64,000 bases of DNA from Gamsiella multidivaricata (GCF_025024155.1 NW_026251793.1:78177-142176), one strand, 5' to 3'; positions 1 through 11,210 are shown, counted from the first letter of the stretch. A program made the numbers and translations. Notes: a model not told the origin generated them from the letters alone.

Positions 1-186
1 ACGGATGAATGGCCGAAGGGAGAGAGCGAGTGTCCGGCTGTGGCTTCGTCGCTTCATACCTCAAGGCGGACACGTACAAGCGAAATTGTACGTGCAGTCT
101 GAATATCCAGGTGTGAAGCTGCCACTGGAGGTCTATCCTTCGTTGTTCAGCATTTTCACGTCCGCCTCTCACATCCAACAACCACC

Positions 187-710
187 ATGGTACGGCCGCG
201 CATAATCAGGGACATGTTCTAATGGGACGCATAATACAGAGATACAGCACTCATCCGATTATAGACAGTAAACAGGATCGTACCAGGGACGAAAACTGTG
301 CTCGAGCATCAACCAGAACTAACCACCTCACATCTGTCTGGGACGCGATCGGTTCTTTTTTTTTTAGGCCAGTGGACAGGATAAACTTGTGGGTGCGTCC
401 CTCTTGACGTTCAGTACCGTCGTTTTTGTCTACTATACATTGTGGGCCATTGTCATGGTAATGTTGACCGGCGAAGTTGTCGATTCAGCCAAGGTAGATG
501 CGACAGATGACCATGGAACTGAGGTTTTTATTTCTCTTATTTTAGCCCTTTGTCGACGAGACCTATTTCCTTCATGCTTATTTCCCTCCCCGCGAGTACG
601 CAATCCGCATCCCATGTGTACTTCTGGTCTTTGGCCTGACCGTTATCCTGACGTTCTTGGCCATGATCATGATCAAGAGCAAGAAGAAGGTCGAGAAGAA
701 GGCAGCCTAA
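187..710 (+). CDS. DPM2: DPM2, regulatory subunit of dolichol-phosphate-mannose synthase
   Basis: Small two-TM ER protein that stabilises the DPM synthase complex, which makes Dol-P-Man for N-glycans, O-mannosylation and GPI anchors. Proposed CDS is join(187..189, 368..457, 546..710), 85 aa; human DPM2 is 84 aa. The first coding exon is only the ATG, followed by a GTACGG donor; exon 2 opens MASGQDKLVG and runs into TM1 (about residues 10-31, with FVYYTLW), and exon 3 gives PFVDETYFLHAYFPPREYAI, the family signature between the two TMs, then TM2 and a lysine-rich tail ending KKKVEKKAA. Splice phases are all 0. DPM3 lies convergently 350 bp downstream. The family call is firm; the ATG-only exon is an inference from the lack of any other usable start in phase. 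Confidence 0.85.
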
Positions 711-1062
711 GATGAGACAGGAAGCAGCATATGACCCATCAGCGCCCACCACCATATTGCAGCATGTTTTGCTGGGAATGAAGACAACTAGGGATTCAGG
801 AACAGAGCAAGGAACAAGTCCATCGTGTCGTAGTTTCATCGCCGCGTATTTGTACACCTACAAACAGCAATCGAATAAATAATCACACCGCATTCAACGC
901 CATTTGACATAGATACTCATGGAATGGCTACTCCTGATTTTCAATGACAGCACGTTTTATTGAGGAGGAATGCTAACGGTGGGTAGGCTGAAGGATTTCA
1001 ATATCAGTGTGGCAACTGTAAACTTCCTGTGGGATAAGGGTCGCCTATATTCTCCCATAACC
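711..1062. other. 3'-3' intergenic spacer DPM2/DPM3
   Basis: About 350 bp between the stops of two convergent genes. AATAAA-like runs (near 875-881, cgaataaataa) fit 3' end formation of DPM2. I see no other gene. Confidence 0.5.
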
Positions 1063-1546
1063 CTAGATCCTGACTCCCTTGCTTCTCAAATCACTCTGGG
1101 CTTGCGCGATTTGCTATTACATTAGTTAGGCAAAAACAATTAGAATTAGGGATAGCAAGGCAGCCGCGCATGTTAAACAATCGGACCAAGAAGATACGTA
1201 CAATCTGGAGCTCATCGAATGCCTCTGGACAATCGCGGAAGGTCAGGACATGATAGCCAATATTTCCGAGACTGTAGGCGCCAAAAGTAACCAATGCCCA
1301 CCAAGGAAGCTATAAGCATATTATACAGAATTAATGAAAAAGACGTGGTAAGAAAGTTGTCTGCAAGTCCTGGTTCTGTTGCGCTCTGACGCTGATGTCC
1401 ATCTTGCATTTGCGTTCGCTTACAACAGGGAGTGTGAATTCCTGGACAGTCTGAGGCAGAGTGATGGGGAGCCACTGGAAAAGCAGGGCCAGGTATATCG
1501 TGGCGGTGATGCCAAAGAAAGTTGCGGCCTCGGTTGCGCGTGTCAT
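1063..1546 (-). CDS. DPM3: DPM3, tethering subunit of dolichol-phosphate-mannose synthase
   Basis: Small ER membrane subunit that anchors the catalytic DPM1 subunit. Proposed CDS is complement(join(1063..1095, 1202..1309, 1424..1546)), 87 aa; human DPM3 is 92 aa. Exon 1 (41 codons) holds TM1 with the LPITLPQTVQEF loop. Exon 2 (36 codons) starts LPWWALVTFGAYSLGNIGY, the second TM with the conserved Y.LG..GY pattern, followed by FRDCPEAFDELQ, matching the DPM3 signature F.DC..A..ELQ. Exon 3 (11 codons including stop) encodes SDLRSKGVRI, the tail corresponding to ADLARRGLRF in human. All three junctions are phase 0 with GTAAGC and GTACGT donors. This gene is easily missed because no single reading frame covers it. 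Confidence 0.85.
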
Positions 1547-2755
1547 GGCCTACTGGCGTGTGTTGGATGTATGAGGGAAGGAGGTGAGCGATGATCAGCC
1601 GTTGAACCTGAGTGAGGTGAGCTAAGGGGGTCATGTGACCATCTCACCGCTCCTCACCACTTCGCCTTGGGATTCGTTTTGGTGTTTGTTGAAGTTAATC
1701 CTTTTGAGCGCAGTTTGGACGATGCCATGGAATCGCATCCCAAGGTACCCTCAGATGCTCCGAACCTCTACCGAGACATGTGAAGCCGATGCTGAAGTAG
1801 TCATCGCGCCAATATTCACGCATATCTGGTTTGGGAAATTGTACCTATCGTATAGTTCGAGGAATTGAAGGAAGAGTGCTTGCTGTTTCCAGACCACGCC
1901 GAACAACTGCTCCAGGTCTATCTCGATCTTGTTGAATGTATCGTATACAATTAACATAGCGTTGGTGGGTGGGTGCGGGGATATGACATTCTTGCTCACG
2001 GCTATTACATTTATCTAACGGACACTCCTGAACCTGGATGTAGCCAAGGATTTTGAGGACGTACATGTTATTCAGGCACCATTGCTTGAACGATGTTTGA
2101 TCGAAGGACTACATCCAGATAATGTAACTATGCAGTAGACATACCGAGATAGTGGGTCGTCATCTCAGCATAACATGAGCAGTGGGTGCGACCGATTGGC
2201 GACTGATGTTCTGCATTGTTTATGTCAACTTCTCTCGCGTCTATCAGAGTAACCGATATTTGGTCATTCCCTCCCTGGTGAGCGAGCCATGGTCTGTTGC
2301 CAAGCTAGATGACACATTCTCTGCTCTTTCAATGGAGCAGGATCCGCGATTGAAAGATGGTGCCGCGTCTAGGTATGCACAGACCCCTCCCCCGCCTCCC
2401 GCCTCTCTCACACAGATATGCACGTTAGGCGTATTTAATTGCTGGGATGCTCTGCATGATAGCATATAGTTTCATCCGCATTGAGCTGACAAAAGGTTTT
2501 CATGTCCAGGATTACTTTCGGGGTCGTAGCGGCGGATTCGACCATTACCTACTTGAACCTCCAGCGGAGCAGGCCACGCAAGTCAGGAGATGCCATGGCC
2601 AGTGCGACAGGGACTGGGTGATGTTTAGTCACGAATTATTTTGGTGCCTGCACCTCCAATAAATAGAGTTTCTTTTGACCCTTCCCTTCCCAAACAACTC
2701 TTGCTTTCACATCGCCCTGCTCGCTGCTTCATTCAAAACCCCATTCACCCCGGAA
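1547..2755. other. Intergenic, DPM3 to helicase A, with a possible decayed gene
   Basis: Holds the DPM3 upstream region and the promoter and leader of helicase A (CCAATAAATAGAG at about 2656). Apart from the weak minus-strand relic listed separately, I find nothing I can name. Confidence 0.4.
1695..1999 (-). pseudogene. Unrecognised protein-like relic in two frames
   Basis: On the minus strand one frame (1999 to 1751) reads a protein-like stretch including FNKIEIDLEQLFGVVWKQQA, and a second frame (1823 to 1695) continues with MREYWRDDYFSIGF and VPWDAIPWHRPN before a stop. The switch of frame near 1823, without room for a normal intron, looks like a frameshifted remnant. I do not recognise the family, and the upstream limit is unclear. 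It could also be chance open frame. Confidence 0.2.
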
Positions 2756-5169
2756 ATGAACCAAGACAAAGTCGAGGAAATGTGGGGCCCTAGGACCCCA
2801 GACGACTTTCATTACAAAGGCGAACTGCCTGCCTGGGCGAGCGAAAAGCCCGTTTACGAATGGCAAGAGGACTATACCGAGGGCACTGCGCCGCCTAACC
2901 TGAAGCTAGAGGCCGAGCTCTACGACGATGAAGGTCGCGTCCGTGCGGGAGACACCTTTAGCAACCTCAGCAGGATCAACGTCAGCCGCCAAGGTGGCCC
3001 TGAGTCGTACACGCCTCTGACAAGCGTACGTTTCTTGGCAGCAAGTCTCTTCAGCAGCCTGCGCTGGCGCTGTCTGCCAAGCACTCCCATCAATAGCGCG
3101 TATCCTCATCTTTCTCTTCTGATATTTATGGTTCCAATAGTTTGACCAAGCAAAGTTCCACCCGACCATACTCGAAAACATCCAACGGATGCACTATAAG
3201 GACCCAACACCCGTCCAGGCAAGTTCAGGACTTTGACTCTTGATCCACCGCGCCTCCTAACATTCACCGGGGCATTTCGGCGAATTCTAATCCAACGTGT
3301 TGTTTGTGGAACTCAACAGAAGAACGCCATACCGCTGCTTATGTCTGGATACGATCTTTTGGCTTGCGCCCAGACCGGCTCAGGAAAAACGGCGGCGTTT
3401 CTTCTTCCTGTTCTGTCAAAAATCCTTACAAAGCTTTCGCGCACTGCAGAATCAACAGTCAACCGACCCGGAGCACGGAGGACCAAGGCATCACCTCAAG
3501 CACTGATTATCTTGCCTACACGAGAGCTCGGTATTCAAATTTTTGATGAGACGAGACGCGTAAGGACCTCTGGTTTGTGTTATCGCCATTCATGCTTTTG
3601 CTTTTGAAGCGGCATGCGTTTCAACTCGACTTTCCTCTCCTACTTGATCATGATTTAGTTTACATACAAGAGTCCTGTCCGACCTGTGCTCATTTATGGA
3701 GGTGCCGAGATGAGGGCTCAGAGGGAACAGCTGGCTAAGGGATGTGACGTCCTTATTGCCACACCTGGACGTCTGATGGATGCCATGGAACGAGGCGCAG
3801 TCGCGTTGGATCATGTCAAGTACTTGGTCCTGGATGAGGCAGACAGGATTCTTGATGCGGGATTTGCGCCCACCATCCGCCGTGTTTTATTATCTTCAGA
3901 TCTCCCAAGGGACGAAGGGCTGCACATGATGATGTTCAGTGCTACGTTTCCGAAGGAAGTCCAGGCTATGGCGCGTGACTTCATGAAAGAAGACTACTGC
4001 CGACTCCGCATCGGAAGGTACATGGCTGACATTGCAGCATAACATACACAACATTCTGTACATCCTGGCCCCTTCCAGGTTTGGCTGACCTTTACTGCAT
4101 CTCTTCTCAATGCTCGTAGGATCGGTGGCACTACAACTGACATCATGCAAAAAGTTATCAAAGTTGAGGAGTATGACAAGGAGGAGACGCTCATAGAACT
4201 ACTGCTCTCACAGCCGCCATCGCGTACATTGATCTTTGTGGACACGAAACGTAAAGCGGATTATCTGGACGATGTACTCTACAACAAATATTTTCCTTGC
4301 ATATCCCTTCATGGAGACCGAAGTCAGCATGAGCGCGAACTCGCACTAGAGGCATTCAAGGTTGGCAAGAGCCCGATCCTTATCGCTACTGCAGTCGCGG
4401 CTCGAGGATTGGACATCAAAGATGTGCTGCATGTTGTCAACTATGACCTCTGTGAAGACATTGACGAGTACGTCCATCGAATTGGACGCACGGCCCGTGC
4501 AGGGAACCCAGGGCTGGCCACGACGTTTTACAATGATCGAAATTATATGATTGCACCGCAGCTGACTAGGTTGTTGGTCGAATGCGAGCAGGCCGTGCCC
4601 GAGTTTTTGAGTGAATTCGTGTCCGAAAACGCGTAGGTTTGCGGGTTGTAACCTTTTCTTTTCGAGGACCTAGCCGCTGCTACAGCACTGGACCCGATTG
4701 TCTAACGCAAGACCTCTTATCCTTTTATGCCTTTGGTAGGTCGTACGAAAATGATTTCGTAGATCCCGAATTGCTCGAGCAGATGAACTTGAATGCGGAT
4801 GGGTCCTATATGATGCCGTACGATCATGGATCCACGAGTGGTGGTCCTATGGGCGGTGGCCCTATGGGCAGTGCTCCTATGGGAGATGATCTCATGGGCG
4901 GTGGTCCTATAGGGGGCGGTCCCTTGGGTGATGGCCCAAGAAGCGGTGGCGCCATGGGTGGTGGTCCTATGGACCATCCCCTGGCTGATGGTCCGATGGG
5001 CGGTGGTTCCACGAGTATTTTCCCGACAACCAATCTTTCTGCAGCGCCCCCGGAGTCGGCTTCTGGCGGGGCTTGGGGTAGCAATCCCATGCAGCAGCAG
5101 CACCACCATGAGACGCGCACTGGCGGTTGGGATGCAGCAGAAGAGGCGAGAACTCGAGGTTGGAATTGA
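2756..5169 (+). CDS. DED1: DEAD-box RNA helicase, Ded1/DDX3-like, copy A
   Basis: ATP-dependent RNA helicase of the Ded1/DDX3 group, which helps ribosome scanning on mRNA leaders. Proposed CDS is join(2756..3025, 3141..3218, 3320..3559, 3659..4017, 4120..4632, 4740..5169), 629 aa. Q-motif region PTPVQKNAIP spans the exon 2/3 junction; motif I AQTGSGKT is at 133-140, DEAD at 255-258, SAT at 290-292, and motif VI HRIGRTAR lies in exon 5. The C-terminus is a Met/Gly/Pro repeat (GGPMGGGPMG type, about 521-575) ending in a GGW...RGWN tail like the Gly/Trp-rich tail of Ded1 proteins. The N-terminus is short and lacks the usual eIF4E-binding-like segment. Intron 2 has a GC donor (CAG|GCAAGT). A paralog lies at 29.4 kb. 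The start at 2756 was chosen because homology with copy B begins just after it. Confidence 0.9.
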
Positions 5170-6708
5170 GACCGCTCTTTTTTTTTCTCCATGCGAAATC
5201 AAATGGCATTCGAGAAATTATTCTTGCATTAATTGAGAATAGGCGGTCGCACCACCTAATCCTGTCGTACGCTCCTGTCTATCTTTTTTACCATGGACCC
5301 ATATGGGCAACTGCATTTTTTTTATTCTTCTTCTTCGCGTACGCTACTTACACGCAGCAAAACAAGCCGCCTTCTTTTCTTTTTTCTTTTTTTTATTAAA
5401 CGGCCCCAATGACCAATTCGTTGACATTTCATAAAAGATATCTCGCCTGGAATCCACTGAGAGCGAGGACAGGGCTGTGGTCAAAAGCCCACTGTTCTAC
5501 GGCACAGTGTTTCCTTTTTGGGACGTCACACTGGCGCTGCCGATCTGAAAATGATTTTGCTGTGCACACCTCCATTTCCACCTTTGCGTCCCCATACTCA
5601 CAACACGTCTCGAACCAGCCCCGAATACTCTTTAACCACTTCTTATCCGCCATTTATCTGCAGCTCCATAACTCGGGACTTTTCGTCGATCATCAGCAAG
5701 AAAAAGTCCGAAACCTCTTCAAAAAAAAATGCCTTCTATGACCATCCGCTAACGCTTTTAGCTCTTTATTGCTGTCATTCGCCTTTTTCGATGTCGGTAA
5801 GCTCATTACTCCATCTCGTCGTAAGCCGTGTCTCACACTTTTCGCTGGAATGCACCACGGTGGAAGGAAGGCTGTTGTTTATAGTTTGCGGTTTATAATT
5901 CAGTCTTCGAACAATGACGATGGTTGTACTCCTTTCTCGCAGGCGGACAATGGGTGTCAGGGATCTTTGAAGACTATCGAGGCCGAAGGCTGTAAATAGG
6001 CTGAGTCCGCACCCCGGGACCGTCCCACCAATCCCGATAACCATAGACTGGATCTCCTCATAACTGTACTCTGTTGTATCCGCGAGGCCCTTGCTGAGGA
6101 CCCTTGAGGAAGAACGCTCGTGGTTGAACCAACGACATCGACCGTATACATGGACGGAGACACCGTGGAGGAGAAAGCGTTATCCAGAGTAAATTGGGAC
6201 GCCACTCTGCGGATGGCCTCCTGAAGGGGCAGAATATCGTGGGAGGGAGGGGAAGGGGGAGCAATAAACAGCGACCACAGGGACTTGAATCAGATCAGGG
6301 GCCGAGAATCTGATCAACTGGCGGAGGCACCTCACAAAAGCTAATCTGATTCAATACAATACCCCAAGTCTTAGCCGCCCTCAAGGTGTCAAGGATGTAA
6401 CTGACTGCAGCTGCGATCGCTTTAAAAATACATATATGCGGTATAGGAAGCTAGGAGCAGAATATTGAGGTTTTAGATCCGGCGGAAGCATGTACAGTTC
6501 ATGGGCAGTTTTATAGTGAGGAAAGTATAGAGTTATGGATGAGGGCGAAGAAGTGTCCATCAGCCCTGAAAATCAAGAGACTGGTAAGGTTTTCAAAAAT
6601 CATGCAGGGGCCGTGGGCCGACAGCATGCTCGGTCAATAGCGGAATCTGGAAGTGGCGGTTGGACTAGGACGTCTAGACTGTGGGGGGTCAGTCGCTAGG
6701 ATAAAAAG
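5170..6708. other. Intergenic, helicase A to GA repeat
   Basis: Contains the 3' end of helicase A, T-rich DNA at 5315-5400, a set of candidate short exons at 5762-6107 (listed separately), and from about 6225 on nothing I can identify. Confidence 0.4.
5762..6107 (+). pseudogene. Candidate small membrane-protein exons, broken by an internal TGA
   Basis: Three phase-compatible exon pieces, 5762..5796, 5943..5991 and 6047..6107, join through GTAAGC and GTAAAT donors into a hydrophobic start (LLLSFAFFDVG), then GQWVSGIFEDYRGRRL and LDLLITVLCCIREALAEDP, followed by TGA at 6105. The same frame stays open for 38 more codons after the TGA (including TVYMDGDTVEEKALSRVNWD) to a stop at 6222. I cannot find a convincing start exon and do not recognise the family. 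It may be a gene disabled by one stop, a readthrough case or a wrong exon model. Confidence 0.22.
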
Positions 6709-6981
<273 letters not shown>

Positions 6982-8020
6982 TCGGACGCATGCATCGGAC
7001 GACAGGCTGTATCGCATCCGGATCAAGTAGCTGTAGCGCCTCCAGCTGATTCAGTTATCTTGTTGTCATGGTGTAACTGTAACAGAGAGGCCTTTGAAAA
7101 AGAAGAACATCCACTGACACGTACGGTTACTTTGTACATACTATCACTGACAAGACCTTGGACAAAGGCATAGTTGATCTCTGGCGAGTGAGATGTCCAC
7201 TCGACTAGCGATTAGACTATATTTCACAGCTGCCTTATAGGGCATTCACCAAGAATATCGCCAAAAAAAAAAAAAAAAAAAAATACGAACGAACGAACGA
7301 TGTTGGCTGATCGGACTTCAGCGGGACGATAACGCGTTGGAGCAAGTCCACATCCTGACATGGCTGGGCGCCTTTGGATAGAGCGAAAAGTAACGGCGGG
7401 AGACAGAGCTCGACGAGTAAGTGGCGTGGTGTGGAATCGCGGATTAATGTTTGTTTGGTTCCGTTAACCTTGTACACGGCTCTTCGGGGGACAGAGGACT
7501 GTACTGCGTTACGCAGCCGGCGGTGTAACAATCCTTGGCGAGAGCGCATACTTTTTTTTTGGCGCGAAAAATCCCAAGCCCCAGGACGATTTAACTTGGC
7601 GGGTAGCCGTTTTTTTTTTTTTTTTTTTTTTTTTTCTAGGAGATGGTTGATGGTTTAAACTGAAGGTTTATGGTAGCATTTCACCCCATGGTGCGGACCG
7701 AAATTCCCTTTTTTTTTTCACTTTGAGTCATGGCACAAGAGATGAACTCGTTACTGTCCAATCTACTCAAATACTCTCATTCCCACTTCGTTTTCATCAT
7801 CATCTTTGTTCTCGATACTGAGATGCATAGAGTGGGAATGCATTATATTTATTATGTACGAGGGAAAAAAGACTAATGCAGAAGGAACTTCAAAAAACAC
7901 AAAGGCAAAAAAAAAAAAAAAAAAAGACAATGAATGGGTATGATATGAAACTTATGAATACAGCAAGTAACAAAGAAAGAAATGAGAAGAAAAAACGAAT
8001 GGCAATTGACGCGCGGATAT
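6982..8020. other. Intergenic with homopolymer tracts
   Basis: No supportable gene. Holds an A20 tract near 7263, a GAAC repeat just after it, a T25 tract near 7611 and an A20 tract near 7907. The part next to 8020 is the 3' region of the transcription factor gene. Confidence 0.5.
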
Positions 8021-10090
8021 CTACCCCTCGATGCCGACCATCTCTTCGTCATGAACGGTCGACAGCGGGCCCGAAGCACTGGTTAGCGCCATTGGTGACA
8101 TGCCTGGGGTCGTCAATCCAATCTGCAGAGATGGTCTGCGATGGAACCGGACTCGGCCTTGATGTTCATGCTGGAAAGCAGCCTGGTGCTGCTGGTACTG
8201 CTGCTGTTGCAGCTGTGCGAACCGCTCGAGCGCCAGCTGGTGCTGCTGCTGGGTCTGGGCACAAATAGGACCGTGTTGCTGCTGCTCGAGCAGGAAATGC
8301 TGTTGCTGTTGCTGCAACTTCATCTTCTGCATGTTGATGCGAGCGAGCTCTTGTTGCTTCTGGTACCCTTGCTGCTCATACATTTCGAGGTCGTGCTTGA
8401 TCTCGAGCTCCTGGAGCAGCAGATGCGCCATGTGCTGGCTCTCCAGGCTGGTACCATCGCCATGAGCGACAGGGCCATGGGCCATGGGTGACAGCGGTGG
8501 CTGCTGAAGATGGACCGAGTGATGGGAGTGATGGCGATGATGGTGGTACGCCTGAGTTGGAGAATGAAGCGATGCTGGGGGCGAGAGCATCGCTGTGGGC
8601 GATGCTGGGAAGGCCGCCGGGGAGACCGGGAAGGTGGCAGAGACAGGGCTGGGTCCCGCAGAGACGACTCTTCGGGTGCCGTGTGGAGTGCTTGGAATCA
8701 TGAGGGTGAGGTGCTGGCCCAGGTGCGGTCTCTGACGACGCTGTGGATGCTGCTGCATGAACGGATGGTGATGCTCGCTGCGAAGATGCCGAACAGGAGC
8801 CCGAGCACCTCCAAAATGGTCGCTCATAGATCGAGTCATTCCCATATCGTGCGGAGTCACCGGCGTGGAGGGCTGGGAGACGGGTGATGGAAGGGAGTTT
8901 TTTCCCTGCTCCATCAGCTGCTGGACCTCTTGGCGGTGGCGCTGAAGCTGCTGGAGCTCGTAGGCATCCAAGGCAGGAGAGGTGTACGCGACCGAAGGAT
9001 GTGCGGGAGCCGATGGTATTTCGGCAATGGGTCCCATTTCAGGAACACCAGGAGCAGGAGCACCCCACGCAGGTTGGACGGCTTGACGAAATTCAACCGC
9101 AGGACCATGCATTGGGATATGGCCGTTAGATACCGCACGTTGATGGTACTGAGGACGGTGCTCATGCTGACGCATCAGCATCTCCTGGTGTTGCAGCTGC
9201 TCTTGTTGCATGGCAAAAGGCGAGATGTGCGGGAAGGACATGGCACGCTGGCGGCCCAACCCCTGAGGGAGAGGTTGGTCTGGCTGACCATGGAGATGGA
9301 GGAATGGACCAGTTGCGTATGGCGGGAAGCCCGGGTGCTGCTGCATCATGGCCGCGACCATGGCATCGACCGCCGCTGCTTTGCTGCCACCCTTTGGACG
9401 TCCTCTTGTTTTGGGGACGGCGTCGCGGCAAGTAGCAGCTTTCAACGGATGCTTGAGGCAGGTCAGGCAGGGACGTCCGTGGTCGCACTTGACGTGGGAC
9501 CGCTTGCAATTACTACAGGCCACTACGGGCGTAGGAGCATCTTCGTACGAAGGGGATGTAGGTGAAGAAGGGATGGACGAAAAGGGCGAGGCAGACTGCG
9601 TAGGCGATGGGGAATCCGTCGTTGTCATGGACATGGACGCGGCTAGGTCCAGATTCAGCGGCTTGGGTACTGGCTTAACCGAGGACAAACGGGACTCAGT
9701 GTGCGACTTCATCTCGGGCTTGGTTGTGGAAAGGGAGGGGTCATCGAATGATGGTCCGTTTTCCAACTTCATCGAGTCAGGCCCTGCCGATGGACCAGGG
9801 CCGGAGAGCATATTGAGATGTGATGCGGCTTCAGACGACCCAAAGTTGAGGTCATGCTGGGCAAAAAAATCCATAGAGAACGCGTCGACCTCATTAAGCC
9901 GGCCGTCTGGTGAGGAAGATGCTGAAGAGAACATTGGACTGGAGAGGTCTTGTTCTGGTGAACTATATTCTGATGGGATGCTGTATCGAAAATCATCGAA
10001 CACTGCCATGGCGGCATCGAGATCGTTCATTACTGGAAGCGAGTCGTAAGGCTGAGGCTCGGAAAGGGAAAAGCTTGCTGTGGATGTCAT
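8021..10090 (-). CDS. Zn(II)2Cys6 transcription factor with an AT-hook-like motif
   Basis: Single-exon gene, 689 aa. The binuclear zinc cluster has cysteines at 192, 195, 202, 208, 211 and 221 (C-x2-C-x6-C-x5-C-x2-C-x9-C; core CSNCKRSHVKCDHGRPC). An AT-hook-like KTRGRPKGG follows directly at about 227-235. The zinc domain is central rather than N-terminal, preceded by an acidic/Ser-rich region with several SP/TP sites. The C-terminal 400 residues are Gln/His/Pro-rich with Q runs and a short coiled-coil-like part (about 550-625). I see no fungal-specific middle homology domain. The frame is closed by stops on both sides of the ATG/stop pair and the region upstream is CT-rich on the coding strand. 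Target genes cannot be read from the sequence. Confidence 0.88.
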   Translation of the reverse strand: MTSTASFSLSEPQPYDSLPVMNDLDAAMAVFDDFRYSIPSEYSSPEQDLSSPMFSSASSSPDGRLNEVDAFSMDFFAQHDLNFGSSEAASHLNMLSGPGPSAGPDSMKLENGPSFDDPSLSTTKPEMKSHTESRLSSVKPVPKPLNLDLAASMSMTTTDSPSPTQSASPFSSIPSSPTSPSYEDAPTPVVACSNCKRSHVKCDHGRPCLTCLKHPLKAATCRDAVPKTRGRPKGGSKAAAVDAMVAAMMQQHPGFPPYATGPFLHLHGQPDQPLPQGLGRQRAMSFPHISPFAMQQEQLQHQEMLMRQHEHRPQYHQRAVSNGHIPMHGPAVEFRQAVQPAWGAPAPGVPEMGPIAEIPSAPAHPSVAYTSPALDAYELQQLQRHRQEVQQLMEQGKNSLPSPVSQPSTPVTPHDMGMTRSMSDHFGGARAPVRHLRSEHHHPFMQQHPQRRQRPHLGQHLTLMIPSTPHGTRRVVSAGPSPVSATFPVSPAAFPASPTAMLSPPASLHSPTQAYHHHRHHSHHSVHLQQPPLSPMAHGPVAHGDGTSLESQHMAHLLLQELEIKHDLEMYEQQGYQKQQELARINMQKMKLQQQQQHFLLEQQQHGPICAQTQQQHQLALERFAQLQQQQYQQHQAAFQHEHQGRVRFHRRPSLQIGLTTPGMSPMALTSASGPLSTVHDEEMVGIEG

Positions 10091-11210
10091 CGGAATGTGT
10101 GCGTGTGTGTAATGCTCACGAGGGTATGGTATTCAGAGACAGCAGAAGCGTTGATTAATGCTGCTGTGATGTTACGGTAAAGAGATATCGTAATGAAGGG
10201 TGAGGTGGTGGTGGAAGATGGGAAGGATCGCAGATGGGAAGACGCGACTGGAATGCGGCAAGGGTGTTCAGAGCAGTGTGTTGGAAGAGTTCGATGCCTT
10301 GAGTGGTGCCTTCAGTCTGGTTCGGGAGCGTGTAGGTACAGGTATAGGTGAAGGCGTAGATGTAGTCTGGCTGTTGAGAAAAAAGAAAGAGAAGATTAGC
10401 GTCGCACACCTTTTGGATGGTGTTCGATTTTTTGATTTTTGATTATTTTTTTTTGGCCAGGGGTCTCGACGCTGTGCTTTGTTTGTGTTTGTGTGCGCGG
10501 AAATTGGGAGGAGAGAGAGGCGAAGCGGGTGGGGAACGAAAAAAAAATATCTTCCGTACCAAACACAGATGTGTGACACAGCGAAGATTGACGAGTAGGA
10601 AAGGAGGGAGAAGAGGGGGCGCCTTGGACCTTATATAGGACATCGAGCACAGTGGTGGTTGGTTGAGGAGGGTGCACAGGCGGCAATTGGGAAGGGGGCC
10701 CAGGGAAGAGAGGAAGGGGGAGGGATATCTTACTTTATTCTATTTTACTTGCGTTTATTTCAGTCCGTCGGATGGTTCGAGTGCCGGAATCAATAGTGTA
10801 GACTGTGTGGGAAAATATGTATAGGAAAGAATAGAAAGAGCGAAAAGAATAGACGGCCGGAAGGGGTTTGGCTTCTGTGGGTGAGCGCGTGAGGATGTGT
10901 GCAGAAGTGGGATAGGATGTTTGTGTAATGCGTGTACGTGCTGTTGCGGAGAGCGCCGAGGGAGGGGAGGGAAGAGAGGGAGAGATCGAGAGCAAGAGAT
11001 TGAGCGGGGGAGAGAAGAAAGAGAGCGAATGCGAGGGTGCGAGGGCGGGAAAGCGCGCGAGCGAGAGGAAGGGGGAGGGGGGGGTTTCTGTGAGGAGATA
11101 AAAGAAAAAAGATGGTGGGTATGCTCGCTTTATAAGGGGAAGCGAGGCTGGACGGTAAACGGAGGAGAAGACAAGGACGGCTGATCGACAAACTGAAGAT
11201 CGTGGACACG
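10091..11210 (-). promoter_or_regulatory. Long pyrimidine-rich upstream region of the transcription factor gene
   Basis: Read on the minus strand this 1.1 kb is strongly CT-rich, especially 10940-11110. It has two TATA-like elements on that strand, TATATAAGG at about 10630-10640 and TTATAAAG at about 11128-11135. Either would give a long leader (roughly 0.5 or 1 kb). No coding exon is recognisable. Long leaders are common for fungal regulatory genes; the start site itself is not determined. Confidence 0.35.

Noticed and set aside
7235..7549. 104-aa minus-strand frame ending in a phenylalanine run
   Set aside because: The tail is a translated homopolymer and the remainder has no family resemblance.
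8141..8491. Leu-rich 116-aa plus-strand frame, and other plus-strand frames across 8.1-10.0 kb
   Set aside because: They are the antisense of CAG-type glutamine codons in the transcription factor gene, not genes.
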